Shown here piece by piece: positions 52,011 through 60,313 of a DNA stretch of 64,000 bases. The notes under the pieces are model-generated. The model saw only the letters and a list, made by a program, of their open reading frames with translations. It was not told where the DNA came from and searched no databases. Within the stretch, counting starts at the first letter, position 1. Every line of letters begins with the position of its first letter. This DNA comes from Alphaproteobacteria bacterium (GTDB taxonomy: Bacteria; Myxococcota_A; UBA796; GCA-2862545), in contig JACKEQ010000005.1 of NCBI GenBank assembly GCA_020632885.1, forward strand, positions 62,001 to 126,000. Direction: 5' to 3'. Position numbers and translations under genes: made by a program.

Positions 52011-52973
52011 TCAGCCGGGCGCCTCCCACACGAAGGCGCCCCGCTCCAGCCAGGCCACCACCTGCTCGACGGACTGGCCGGCCTTCCGCGCGAGCGCCTC
52101 TTCGGTGTTGAACGCATTGTGTGGCGTGCACAGCACGTCCGGCCGGGCCATGAGCTCCAGGGCCGCCAGAGCCTCGGGATCCTCCGGGCGCTCGCCGCGA
52201 CGGAGGGCCTCCGCGAGGGCCGCCTCGCTGGCGTAGACGTCGAGGGCCACACCGCCCAGCCCGCCTGCACGCAGCCCCTCGAGGAGCACGCTGCTGGGCG
52301 CCAGGTCGCCGCGGGCCACGTTCACCACCAGGGCGCCCGCGGGCAGGAGGGCCACCCGCTCGGCGGTGAGCCAGCCCCGGCTCGTGGAATTCAGATCCAT
52401 GGCCAACACCAGGACGTCCGCCCGCGGCAGGGCCTCCTCGGGGTCCAGCCAGGGGACGTCGGGGAGCGTCTGCCGGGGGTCCACCCCCACGACGTCCATG
52501 CCCACGGCGCGCAGGAGGTGGACCACGTCCGCACCGATGTTCCCGACCCCGACGACGACCGCGGTGCGGCCGAGCACCTCACGGCCCGTGAGCCCGTCCC
52601 GATCGAACCGACGCGCCTGGTCGACCTGCCTGGGCAGCCGCCGGGAGAGCGCCAGGACGGCCAGGAGGACGTGCTCGGCCACCGACCGGTGGCAGTACCG
52701 CGGCAGGTACCCGAGGGCGCCCTGGAACCCACGGGCCCGGAGGTCGCGCAGGTGGTCGTACCCCGTGGAGCGCGAGAGCACGGCGTCCAGGTGCCCGAAC
52801 CACGCATCCGGCACGGCGGACTGGGTCCGGGTGGACACCAACCGCGCGGGCGGCCTGGCATGCCCGACCTCCGCGAGGGTGCCCGACGCGAACCCCGCAT
52901 TCACGCCCTCGGGCAGCAGGGCGCGGATGGCGCGCTCCTCCTCCTCGAACGCCTCGTAGAACCACACCTGCAT
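52011..52973 (-). CDS. D-2-hydroxyacid dehydrogenase
   Basis: A 320-residue NAD-dependent D-isomer 2-hydroxyacid dehydrogenase, which interconverts 2-oxo and D-2-hydroxy acids. VVVGVGNIGADVV near residue 153 is the Rossmann loop, followed by VGVDPRQ. VNVARGDL carries the substrate Arg and CTPHNAFNT the catalytic His. The N-terminal block (STGYDHLRDLRARGF) matches the family's catalytic domain (normally TGYDNIDL). Length is usual. Start is the ATG at 52973, four bases after the stop of the nuclease-like gene, so the two are probably co-transcribed. The substrate (lactate, glycerate or phosphonate-like) is not evident. Confidence 0.88.
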   Translation of the reverse strand: MQVWFYEAFEEEERAIRALLPEGVNAGFASGTLAEVGHARPPARLVSTRTQSAVPDAWFGHLDAVLSRSTGYDHLRDLRARGFQGALGYLPRYCHRSVAEHVLLAVLALSRRLPRQVDQARRFDRDGLTGREVLGRTAVVVGVGNIGADVVHLLRAVGMDVVGVDPRQTLPDVPWLDPEEALPRADVLVLAMDLNSTSRGWLTAERVALLPAGALVVNVARGDLAPSSVLLEGLRAGGLGGVALDVYASEAALAEALRRGERPEDPEALAALELMARPDVLCTPHNAFNTEEALARKAGQSVEQVVAWLERGAFVWEAPG

Positions 52974-52977
52974 GCCG

Positions 52978-53424
52978 TCACTCCCCGAGGAGACCGGGGA
53001 ACCCGACCTCCACCACACGGCCGGCGTCCATGTCGACCACCAGCGCGCCGTCCGCTTCGTGGGCCAGCAGGTACTCCAGGAGCTGCCGCCGCGTCGAGGG
53101 CGAGAGCGGGTCGCGCGCCCGGTCGCCCGTCTTCACGTCCGCCACGAACACGGCACCGTCACGCTCCACGAGGCGATCGCACCGGTTGGTGACCCAGACC
53201 TCCTCGCCGTCCACCTGCATGGCGAAACGCACCGTCACCTGGTGATCCAGCACGCGGTACCCGGCCTCGCGAAGCAGCCTGTCGGCGCCGTCCTCCCCCT
53301 CGAACGCGCGAGCCAGTCGGCGGACATTGGCACGACGCACCCTCGAGGCCGCCATCCACCACCCCAGGAGCGCCACCACGAGGGCAATCGCGAGGAGCAC
53401 CAGCAGACCATCGCGCGGGCTCAC
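52978..53424 (-). CDS. Membrane-anchored PD-(D/E)XK nuclease-like protein
   Basis: A 148-residue protein. Residues 6-24 are a membrane helix (GLLVLLAIALVVALLGWWM) and the rest faces the cytoplasm. Asp83 (NRCDRLVE), then Asp96-x-Lys98 in VFVADVKTG, form the D...(D/E)xK catalytic core. Gln114 and Tyr118 (RRQLLEYLL) match the QxxxY motif of RecB/Cas4-type nucleases. VTVRFAMQVDGEEVWVTNRCDRL supplies the core strands. The family cuts DNA or RNA; some members have become inactive. Start is a GTG at 53424. Four bases separate it from the dehydrogenase gene. A membrane-tethered nuclease of this size is unusual. Confidence 0.7.
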   Translation of the reverse strand: MSPRDGLLVLLAIALVVALLGWWMAASRVRRANVRRLARAFEGEDGADRLLREAGYRVLDHQVTVRFAMQVDGEEVWVTNRCDRLVERDGAVFVADVKTGDRARDPLSPSTRRQLLEYLLAHEADGALVVDMDAGRVVEVGFPGLLGE

Positions 53425-53526
53425 CTGAAGCCCCCGGGCCGCCGATCCGAAGAGACACCCGCTGCATCGGTCCTGTCGGGACCCTCGCGCTCGTGATACA
53501 ACCCCGCCCCGTCTGGAGAATCCGCG

Positions 53527-56019
53527 TTGGAGATCGAGCGTAGCACCCGATGCCTCGCCACCAGCGAGGTGATCTGGGCCCTGCTTTCGCCTCCCGAGGC
53601 CCTCCTCTGGCTCGTCGGCCTGGATGACGTCCTACCCGGCCAGTCGGAGACGACGGTGTGCGATCTCCAGGAGCCCTCGCGGTTCTCGGCGCCCGCGGTG
53701 GTGGAGCAGCCCCTCACGGTGCGCGAGGGCAGCATCACGGACGCCACGATCGTCGTGGAGCTCACGGAGGTCGGTGAGCACGGCGTGGACGTGAAGGTGA
53801 CCTTCCGCTGCACGCCGAGGCGCTCGTGGACCGAGTTCCTCACCACACCCCGCCTGCAGCGGTTCTTCGAGGCGCGGCTCGAGCGCCAGCTCCAGGACGT
53901 CAGGGAAGCCCTGTCGGGCCGCCAGCAGCACTACCCCGCCGCCCCGCCCCTCCCCGATGCCTCGCGGGCCCGCGTCACCGAGGCGTTCCAGACGGCCCCG
54001 CACGCCGCCCGCGATGCCGTGGTCTCCCGGCTCCTCCGAGCTCCCCTGGCCGTACAGAGCGTCCTGCGTCCCGCGGAGATCGCCGCGGTGGACGACCTGC
54101 CCATCGCCGATGTCCTCCAGACGCTGATCCTCGGCGTGCAGCGAGGCGTCCTGGAGATCGAGTGGGCCGTGCTCTGCCCGCAGTCCCGGTCGGCTGCAGC
54201 GGACGGCAAGCGCATCTACGAGCAGGGGCTGCACTGCGCGGCGTGCGGCGTGCGCTACGCCACCGGCCTCTACGACAGCATGGAGCTCGTGTTCCGCCCG
54301 CGGCAGGCCCTCCGCCCGGACCGCGTGACCATCGACCGTCTCATCCACGGCCGCACACCCAAGCCCGTGAACAAGCACCGCCTGGACCTGCGTCAGAGCC
54401 TGGAGTTCACCCAGGACCTCGAGGCGGGCCGCTACCTCGTGGAGACCGGCTCGGGCACGCTGGTGCTCGACGTCGCTCCCGAGCACAGCGCCGTCCCCCT
54501 GCTCCGCCTGGTGCTCGGTCGCGACGACCCCGCCCTGTCGGCCCACGTGCCCCCCGGGCGCCAGCGCTTCGAGATCGTCAATCCGCTCACCCACGTCGAG
54601 CAGATCCGCGTCTCGCGCCGCTGGCGGCCCCCCTTCGCCCTCACGGCCACCACGCTCTACAGCTTCCCCCCCACGCGCCACCTCCTGCCCGCGGCTCTGT
54701 TGGCCCCCGAGTGCGAGGTCTTCCACGGGGCCGTGATGGTGGTGGACTGCGACGATGCCCAGGCACGCAAGCGCGTGCAGGCCGTGCTCCGCGCCACCAC
54801 GGCCCCCGAGCTCGTCACGCGCGACGGGAACACGGTGGTGGCGGGCTTCCGCCAGGTCGCCGACGTGCTCGTGGCCTCCGAGCAGATGGCCGCGCGCCAG
54901 CTCCTGGTCGGGGTGGGCATCGGCGTGGGGCTCGTGAACGTCCTGAAGGGCTGGATCCGCGGCCCGGCCTCCGACCTCGCCACCGAGGCCCTCGCGCAGG
55001 CGGGTCGTCCGCAGTACGCCGTCCACGAAGCGAGCGTGCCCGTCCTCGAGGGCGCCCTCGAGGAGCACGGTCGCGTGATCAGCCTGCGCGACCGGCCCGG
55101 CCGGAGCGCCCTCATGGTCTTCGCGGCCGTGGTGGACGGCGCCCCGGAGCTCGATGTCGACGACTTCACGCCTGTCGGCGCCCCCGAGCGCGAGTTCACC
55201 GAGCTCACCTCGGTGGCCGGCTTCCCCATCGTGGGCAGCCTCGATCGGGGCGGTGTCGGCGAGGTGCTGGAGGTGGAGGACCCCGCGACGGGCCGCCACC
55301 TCGCGGCCAAGGTGCTGCACCCGCACCTCGCGAGCCAGCGCTTCATCCAGCTCTTCCACAAGGAGGGCTACTACGCCTCCCAGCTCCACCACCCGAACAT
55401 CGTGGAGAGCCTGGACTGGGGCGAGGAGGACGGCCGGCCCTACCTGCTCATGGAGCTCCTCCAGGGCCACACGCTCTACAAGCAGGTGCGGCGGGTCGCG
55501 CCCCTGTCGCTGAAGCGGACGGCGGAGGTCATGAGCGCGGTGCTCTCCGCACTGGAGGCCATCCACGCGAAGGGCTGGGTGCACCGGGACATCAAGCCCC
55601 ACAACATCTTCCTGCTCGAGGAGCCCGGGGATGTGCCCCACGGCGTGAAGCTCCTCGACTTCGGGCTGATGCGGCCCGCCGGCCGCTCCCAGAACGAGCG
55701 GTTCGCGGGCACCCCCGAGTTCATGGCGCCCGAGCAGGTCGAGCTCGGCGACGTGGACGCCCGCTCCGACCTCTACGCGGTGGGCGCGCTCGCCTTCTTC
55801 ACGCACACCGGGAAGCCTCCGTTCCGCGGACGCACGCGCGGCGAGGGCGCGGTCCTGCGCATGGACGGCTCCGTGCCGGACGAGCTGGACCCCGAGGTCC
55901 TCGGCCCGCTCACGCCCATCGTGGAGAAGGCGCTCCGCTTCGAGCGCGAGGCCCGTTGGCCCGACGCCGCGAGCATGCGCGCGGCGATGGAGCAGCTCGC
56001 GGCCACCCTCGACGAATGA
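53527..56019 (+). CDS. Ser/Thr protein kinase with N-terminal DUF5939-like region
   Basis: An 830-residue protein. Residues 1-270 resemble DUF5939, usually found before adenylate cyclases: an START-like beginning (TSEVIWALLSPPEALLWLV), then VLQTLILGVQRGVLEIEWAVLCPQ, HCAACGVRY and MELVFRP. Residues 565-825 are a Hanks-type kinase: GGVGEV (Gly loop), AAKVL (Lys near 597), HRDIKPHNI near 684, LDFGLM near 710 and GTPEFMAPEQV. All catalytic residues are present. One weak hydrophobic stretch (LLVGVGIGVGLVNVL) may be a helix but there is no clear membrane anchor. The start is a TTG at 53527 after GGAGA. ATGA coupling to ampG links signalling to muropeptide uptake. Confidence 0.88.
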   Translation: MEIERSTRCLATSEVIWALLSPPEALLWLVGLDDVLPGQSETTVCDLQEPSRFSAPAVVEQPLTVREGSITDATIVVELTEVGEHGVDVKVTFRCTPRRSWTEFLTTPRLQRFFEARLERQLQDVREALSGRQQHYPAAPPLPDASRARVTEAFQTAPHAARDAVVSRLLRAPLAVQSVLRPAEIAAVDDLPIADVLQTLILGVQRGVLEIEWAVLCPQSRSAAADGKRIYEQGLHCAACGVRYATGLYDSMELVFRPRQALRPDRVTIDRLIHGRTPKPVNKHRLDLRQSLEFTQDLEAGRYLVETGSGTLVLDVAPEHSAVPLLRLVLGRDDPALSAHVPPGRQRFEIVNPLTHVEQIRVSRRWRPPFALTATTLYSFPPTRHLLPAALLAPECEVFHGAVMVVDCDDAQARKRVQAVLRATTAPELVTRDGNTVVAGFRQVADVLVASEQMAARQLLVGVGIGVGLVNVLKGWIRGPASDLATEALAQAGRPQYAVHEASVPVLEGALEEHGRVISLRDRPGRSALMVFAAVVDGAPELDVDDFTPVGAPEREFTELTSVAGFPIVGSLDRGGVGEVLEVEDPATGRHLAAKVLHPHLASQRFIQLFHKEGYYASQLHHPNIVESLDWGEEDGRPYLLMELLQGHTLYKQVRRVAPLSLKRTAEVMSAVLSALEAIHAKGWVHRDIKPHNIFLLEEPGDVPHGVKLLDFGLMRPAGRSQNERFAGTPEFMAPEQVELGDVDARSDLYAVGALAFFTHTGKPPFRGRTRGEGAVLRMDGSVPDELDPEVLGPLTPIVEKALRFEREARWPDAASMRAAMEQLAATLDE

Positions 56020-57260
56020 GCCGCCTGCTCGACTTCCTCCGCGTGCTCGCGTCGCGCCGGATGCTCGTGTGCCTGGGCACCGGGTTCGCATCGGGCATGC
56101 CGCTGTACGTGCTCATCCAGCTGCTCCCCGCGTGGTTCAAGGACGCCGGCCTGGATCTCGCGTCCATCGGGCTGTTCTCCCTCGCCATGCTTCCGTACTC
56201 CTGGAAGTTCGTGTGGGCGCCGCTCCTCGACCGCTACGGCCTGCCGGGCATGGGGCGCCGCAAGAGCTGGGCGGCCGGGAGCCAGGTCGCTCTCGTCGTG
56301 CTCCTCGCAGCGCTCGGCGCCCTCGACCCCCGCACCGACACCACCCTCGTGGCCACCGTGGCCGCCGGCATCGCGTTCGCCAGCGCGACCCAGGACATCG
56401 CCCTCGACGCGCTGCGGCGCGAGATCCTCGCGGACAACGAGCTGGGGCTCGGCAACGCGGTGTTCGTGAACGCCTACCGTGTCTCCAGCCTCGTGCCGGG
56501 CTCCCTGGCGCTCATCCTGGCCGATCGCTACCCCTGGGGTGCCGTCCACCTCGTAGTCGCCGCATGCATGGCGCTGGGCCTGGCCACCACCGCCATCGCG
56601 CGGGAGCCCGCCGAGGTCACGCCGCGGCCGGCCACCCTGGATGCCGCGGTGCGCGAGCCCTTCCGGGCCTTCCTCACGGCCCACGGCACGCGGGGCGCCC
56701 TGACCATCCTGGCCTTCATGCTCCTCTACAAGCTCGGCGACTCCATGGCGACGGCGCTCGCCACGGCCTTCTACCTGGACATCGGCTTCACGAAGACCGA
56801 CGTGGGCACCGTCGCCAAGGTGGCCGCGCTCTGGGCCTCGGTGGGCGGCGGCATCGCGGGCGGGCTGATCATGCTGCGGGTGGGCATCCACCGGGCGCTC
56901 TGGCTGTTCGGAGCCGTCCAGATCGTGTCGATCCTCGGGTTCGCCGCGCTGGCGGAGGTAGGTCCGGACGCCACCTGGCTCTTCTGGGTCGTGAGCTTCG
57001 AATACCTGGGCGTGGGGCTCGGGACCTCGGCGTTCGTGGCCTACATGGCGAGTGTCACCGACTCCCGCTACACGGCCACCCAGCTCGCCCTCCTCACCTC
57101 CCTCACGGGTCTCCCGCGCACCCTGGCCAACGCGTCGAGCGGCTTCCTGGTCGAGGCGCTCGGCTGGACCGCGTTCTTCCTGGTGTGCACGGCCATCGCG
57201 CTGCCGGGCCTCGCGATGCTGCCGTGGGTCGCTCCCTGGCGGTCGGAGGAGCCCGCCTGA
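56016..57260 (+). CDS. ampG: AmpG-type muropeptide permease (MFS)
   Basis: A 414-residue MFS protein with about 12 hydrophobic helices. The AmpG signatures are GFASGMPLYVLIQLLPAW in helix 1, LDRYGLPGMGRRKSW between helices 2 and 3 (compare DRYxPPxxGRRRxW) and ATQDIALDALRREIL near helix 4. AmpG brings anhydro-muropeptides from cell-wall turnover into the cytoplasm for recycling. E. coli AmpG has 491 residues; shorter 12-helix forms are common elsewhere. It overlaps the kinase stop by ATGA. A kinase-ATPase-TPR gene follows 29 bases later, suggesting that wall-turnover sensing is the theme of this block. Confidence 0.85.
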   Translation: MSRLLDFLRVLASRRMLVCLGTGFASGMPLYVLIQLLPAWFKDAGLDLASIGLFSLAMLPYSWKFVWAPLLDRYGLPGMGRRKSWAAGSQVALVVLLAALGALDPRTDTTLVATVAAGIAFASATQDIALDALRREILADNELGLGNAVFVNAYRVSSLVPGSLALILADRYPWGAVHLVVAACMALGLATTAIAREPAEVTPRPATLDAAVREPFRAFLTAHGTRGALTILAFMLLYKLGDSMATALATAFYLDIGFTKTDVGTVAKVAALWASVGGGIAGGLIMLRVGIHRALWLFGAVQIVSILGFAALAEVGPDATWLFWVVSFEYLGVGLGTSAFVAYMASVTDSRYTATQLALLTSLTGLPRTLANASSGFLVEALGWTAFFLVCTAIALPGLAMLPWVAPWRSEEPA

Positions 57261-57289
57261 ACGGCCGGATTTCGTGGTAGACCCCGTCT

Positions 57290-60200
57290 GTGCACAGGCC
57301 GCTCGACACCGTGGGACCCTACCGCCTCGAGCAGGAGCTCGGATCGGGCGCGATGGGTGTGGTGTGGCGCGCGCTGCACGTGCGCCGTGGGGTCCGGGCG
57401 GCCCTGAAGCTCCTCCCGACCGACCGGCCCGGGAGTGCGGTGGCGGCCATCCGCCGCGAGGTGGAGGCCATCGGACGCCTCGACCACCCGAACGTGGTGG
57501 CGCTGTACGACCAGGGTGAGGCCGGCGACCCCTGGCTCGCCATGGAGCTCGCGGAGGGCACGGTCGGCGCGCCGTCCACCTGGGCAGGCCTCCGGCGCGT
57601 GCTGGACGACGTGCTCGCCGGGCTCGGAGCCGCGCACGCCGCCGGGCTGCTCCACCTCGACATCAAGCCGTCCAACGTCCTCGTCCAGGGCGACCGCCAC
57701 CTGCTGGCGGACTTCGGCATCGCCTGGGGGCTGTCCGTGGACGACAGCCGTGGCGTCTGGGGCTCGCCAGGCTTCATGGCCCCGGAGGCCTTCGACGCAC
57801 GGCGCGACCGGCTCTCGCGGGCCACGGACCTCTACAGCGTCGGATGCCTCGCCTGGACGCTGGCCACCCGCGCTCCCCTGTTCGCAGGCCCTCCGGACAC
57901 CGTCGGCGCCGCCCAGCGCGGGTCCGAGCTCCCGGACTTCCGCCCCCGGCTCCCGGTGCCGCCGGGGTTCGAGGACTGGCTCCGCACCCTCCTCCGCAAG
58001 CGGCCCACCGAGCGCTTCCAGTGCGCCTCGATCGCGCGCGCCGCGCTGCTCGCGCTCCCGGAGCCTTCCGTCATCGGGAGCCCCGCCAGCATGGCCCCGA
58101 TCGGTCCCACGCTCACGGCGTGCTCCGCGCGGGTGGAGCTGCCGCCGGCGGCCCTCGAGCCGCTGTGTGCGCCGCCCACGGGCCCGACGTGTCCCCCGCG
58201 CTGGGAGCCCGCTCCCGACGTGGACGGCTGGGCCCGCGGCTGTGGCCTGGTGGGCCTGCAGGCCGTGCCGTGGCTCGACCGTCCCGGCCCCCAGGACGCG
58301 CTCTGGGGCGCCCTCCGCGCCCTCTACCGCGGCACGACCGGCGTCCTGACGGTGGGGGGATGCCCAGGCTCCGGACGCACGCGTCTCGTGAAGCGCTTCC
58401 TCGCGGAGGCCCACCGGCGCGCGGGGTCCGAGACCCTCTGGGTGCAGGACGACCTCGGAGCGGCCCTGCGGACCACCTTCGGCGACACGCCGGTGGCCCT
58501 GGCCGTGCGGCTCGCCAGGCGGGTGGACGAGGTCAGCGAGCTCGTGGGAGCCCTCCACGACGCGCCGGAGGTCGCCCTCGCCGCCCTGCCAGCCCTGCTC
58601 CACGCACCCCTGGTGGTCGGATGGGACCGTTCGGGCGCCCCGCCCGCCGTGGACGGGCTGGTGGTGCACGTGGTGGACGGCCCGTCCGACATCCGGGTGG
58701 AGCCGTTCGACCGTCGGTCCACGCGCCGGCTCCTGGCCGCCTGGGCGAGCCTGGATCCCCAGGCCGTGGCCGACGTGTGCAACGCGACCGACGGCGACCT
58801 CGACGCCTCGGTGCGATTGGTCTCGGACGGCATCGCCCACGGTCGCTTCGCCCAGTCGGAGCGCGGCTGGCGGCCTCTGCCGGGGGCGGAGCTGGCCGTC
58901 GACGACGCGCTGCTCGCCCGCTGGGAGGGCCCGGTGAGCGCAGTGATGGGCACCGTGGACCCCGCGACGCTCGCGCGGGTGTCCGTGCTCGGGGAGCCCG
59001 GGGAGGAGGTCTGGGACGACGCGCAGCGGGGGGCGCTCGCCGCACTGGAGCGCGCGGGGCTCGCCGCGGACGGGCGGTGGGTCTCCGCGGTGGGACGTCG
59101 CGCGCTGCTCGCGGCGCTGGGAGATGTGGCGGTTGCCCATCGCGAGGCCGCGGCCCGCAAGGAAGGGTGGTTCGCGGGCGAGCACCTGCTGGACGCCGGT
59201 GACGTCGACGCCTGCAGCCACCTGCTCCTGGACGACGCCTGGCGGCTCGCGGCCCGCGGGCAGATGGCGCGCGTCCAGGCCGTGCTGACGCGGCTGGAGC
59301 CCCTCCTCCGCACCCTGCCGGACGACGACGTCCGCCACGGCAAGCTGGCCCTCGCCCTCGCCCGGCTGGGCGCGACGCACCAGGGCTACGGCACCACCCG
59401 GTCCCTCGCCGAGCGGGCGCTGGAGCTGGCCCGGGCCAACGGCCACGCCGGTCCCTGGAAGGACGTGGGGCGGGGTGCCATGGGTCACCTGCTCCACCAG
59501 GCCGACGTGCAGCTCCATCCCGCCGGCAGCGCGCCCCTCATCGCCGAGCACACGGCGCTCCACGGCGAGGAGGCGCACTTCCTCGACCTCCGGGCCTGGA
59601 TCGCGCTCCGCGAGGGAGACCCCTGGACCACCATGCGGCTCGCCCACCGCGCCGCCGTCCTGGCCGATGCGTCGGGGAAGTCGCTCCACGCGCGGCTGGC
59701 GTCGCGGCTCCTGTACTGGGTCGGCGCGACCCACACCGACCATCCGGAGGCCGAGGTCCAGTACGCCTCGTGGGGGCGGAGGTTCCTGGACGCCGGGTTC
59801 CACTCCGCGGCGATGGACGTCGCCGTGGTGAAGGGCGACGTGGCGCGACGTCGTGGCTTCCCCGAGCGCGCGAGGCCCGTGTACGCCGAGGGGCTCCGCA
59901 TCGCGTCGGAGGGCGAGGCGCGTGCGGACCTCGGGCCCTGGTTCGGCGCGGCGCTCTGCGAGCGCGACCTCGGGAACCCGGAGCGCGCGCTGGAGCTCCT
60001 GGAGGCCGCCCGGGTCCAGCTCGGCGACGCGGGGCCCTCCTGGCACGCGCTCACGGACCTCTTCACGGGCTGGGTCCGGTGCTCCGGCGGACTGCAGGTC
60101 GACCTCGGGAGCGTCGAGAGGGCCGCCACCACGCTGGAGACCACGGGCTTCCTCGACGAGGACGTGCTGGCCGCCTACACCGACCTGGTACCCCTCCTGC

Positions 60201-60313
60201 CGTCCCTGGTCCCCGTGCTCCAGCGGGCGACCGACCGCGTGGAGGGCTTCCGCGCCCGAGACGCCGCACGGGGCCCGATGCCCGAGCTACCCGCGGAGGT
60301 CCACGAGCCGTAG
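57290..60313 (+). CDS. Ser/Thr kinase fused to AAA ATPase and TPR-like repeats
   Basis: A 1007-residue protein of PknK-like layout. The kinase domain (10-262) has ELGSGAMGVVWRA, AALKLL, HLDIKPSNVL, ADFGIAWG and GSPGFMAPEAF. The HRD Arg is replaced by Leu, so it is a non-RD kinase, usually not needing activation-loop phosphorylation. An ATPase follows at about 345-620 with GGCPGSGRTRL as Walker A, in which Lys is Arg; strict ATP hydrolysis is therefore doubtful. The rest is helical TPR-like sequence (AERALELARANGHAG, ALRLLEAARVQL-type). Start is a GTG at 57290. The 3' end overlaps the convergent regulator gene by 27 bases. Confidence 0.88.
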   Translation: MHRPLDTVGPYRLEQELGSGAMGVVWRALHVRRGVRAALKLLPTDRPGSAVAAIRREVEAIGRLDHPNVVALYDQGEAGDPWLAMELAEGTVGAPSTWAGLRRVLDDVLAGLGAAHAAGLLHLDIKPSNVLVQGDRHLLADFGIAWGLSVDDSRGVWGSPGFMAPEAFDARRDRLSRATDLYSVGCLAWTLATRAPLFAGPPDTVGAAQRGSELPDFRPRLPVPPGFEDWLRTLLRKRPTERFQCASIARAALLALPEPSVIGSPASMAPIGPTLTACSARVELPPAALEPLCAPPTGPTCPPRWEPAPDVDGWARGCGLVGLQAVPWLDRPGPQDALWGALRALYRGTTGVLTVGGCPGSGRTRLVKRFLAEAHRRAGSETLWVQDDLGAALRTTFGDTPVALAVRLARRVDEVSELVGALHDAPEVALAALPALLHAPLVVGWDRSGAPPAVDGLVVHVVDGPSDIRVEPFDRRSTRRLLAAWASLDPQAVADVCNATDGDLDASVRLVSDGIAHGRFAQSERGWRPLPGAELAVDDALLARWEGPVSAVMGTVDPATLARVSVLGEPGEEVWDDAQRGALAALERAGLAADGRWVSAVGRRALLAALGDVAVAHREAAARKEGWFAGEHLLDAGDVDACSHLLLDDAWRLAARGQMARVQAVLTRLEPLLRTLPDDDVRHGKLALALARLGATHQGYGTTRSLAERALELARANGHAGPWKDVGRGAMGHLLHQADVQLHPAGSAPLIAEHTALHGEEAHFLDLRAWIALREGDPWTTMRLAHRAAVLADASGKSLHARLASRLLYWVGATHTDHPEAEVQYASWGRRFLDAGFHSAAMDVAVVKGDVARRRGFPERARPVYAEGLRIASEGEARADLGPWFGAALCERDLGNPERALELLEAARVQLGDAGPSWHALTDLFTGWVRCSGGLQVDLGSVERAATTLETTGFLDEDVLAAYTDLVPLLPSLVPVLQRATDRVEGFRARDAARGPMPELPAEVHEP

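Noticed and set aside
53440..53526. A promoter with GATACAAC as -10 before the 53527 kinase
   Set aside because: No matching -35 at a usable spacing was found.
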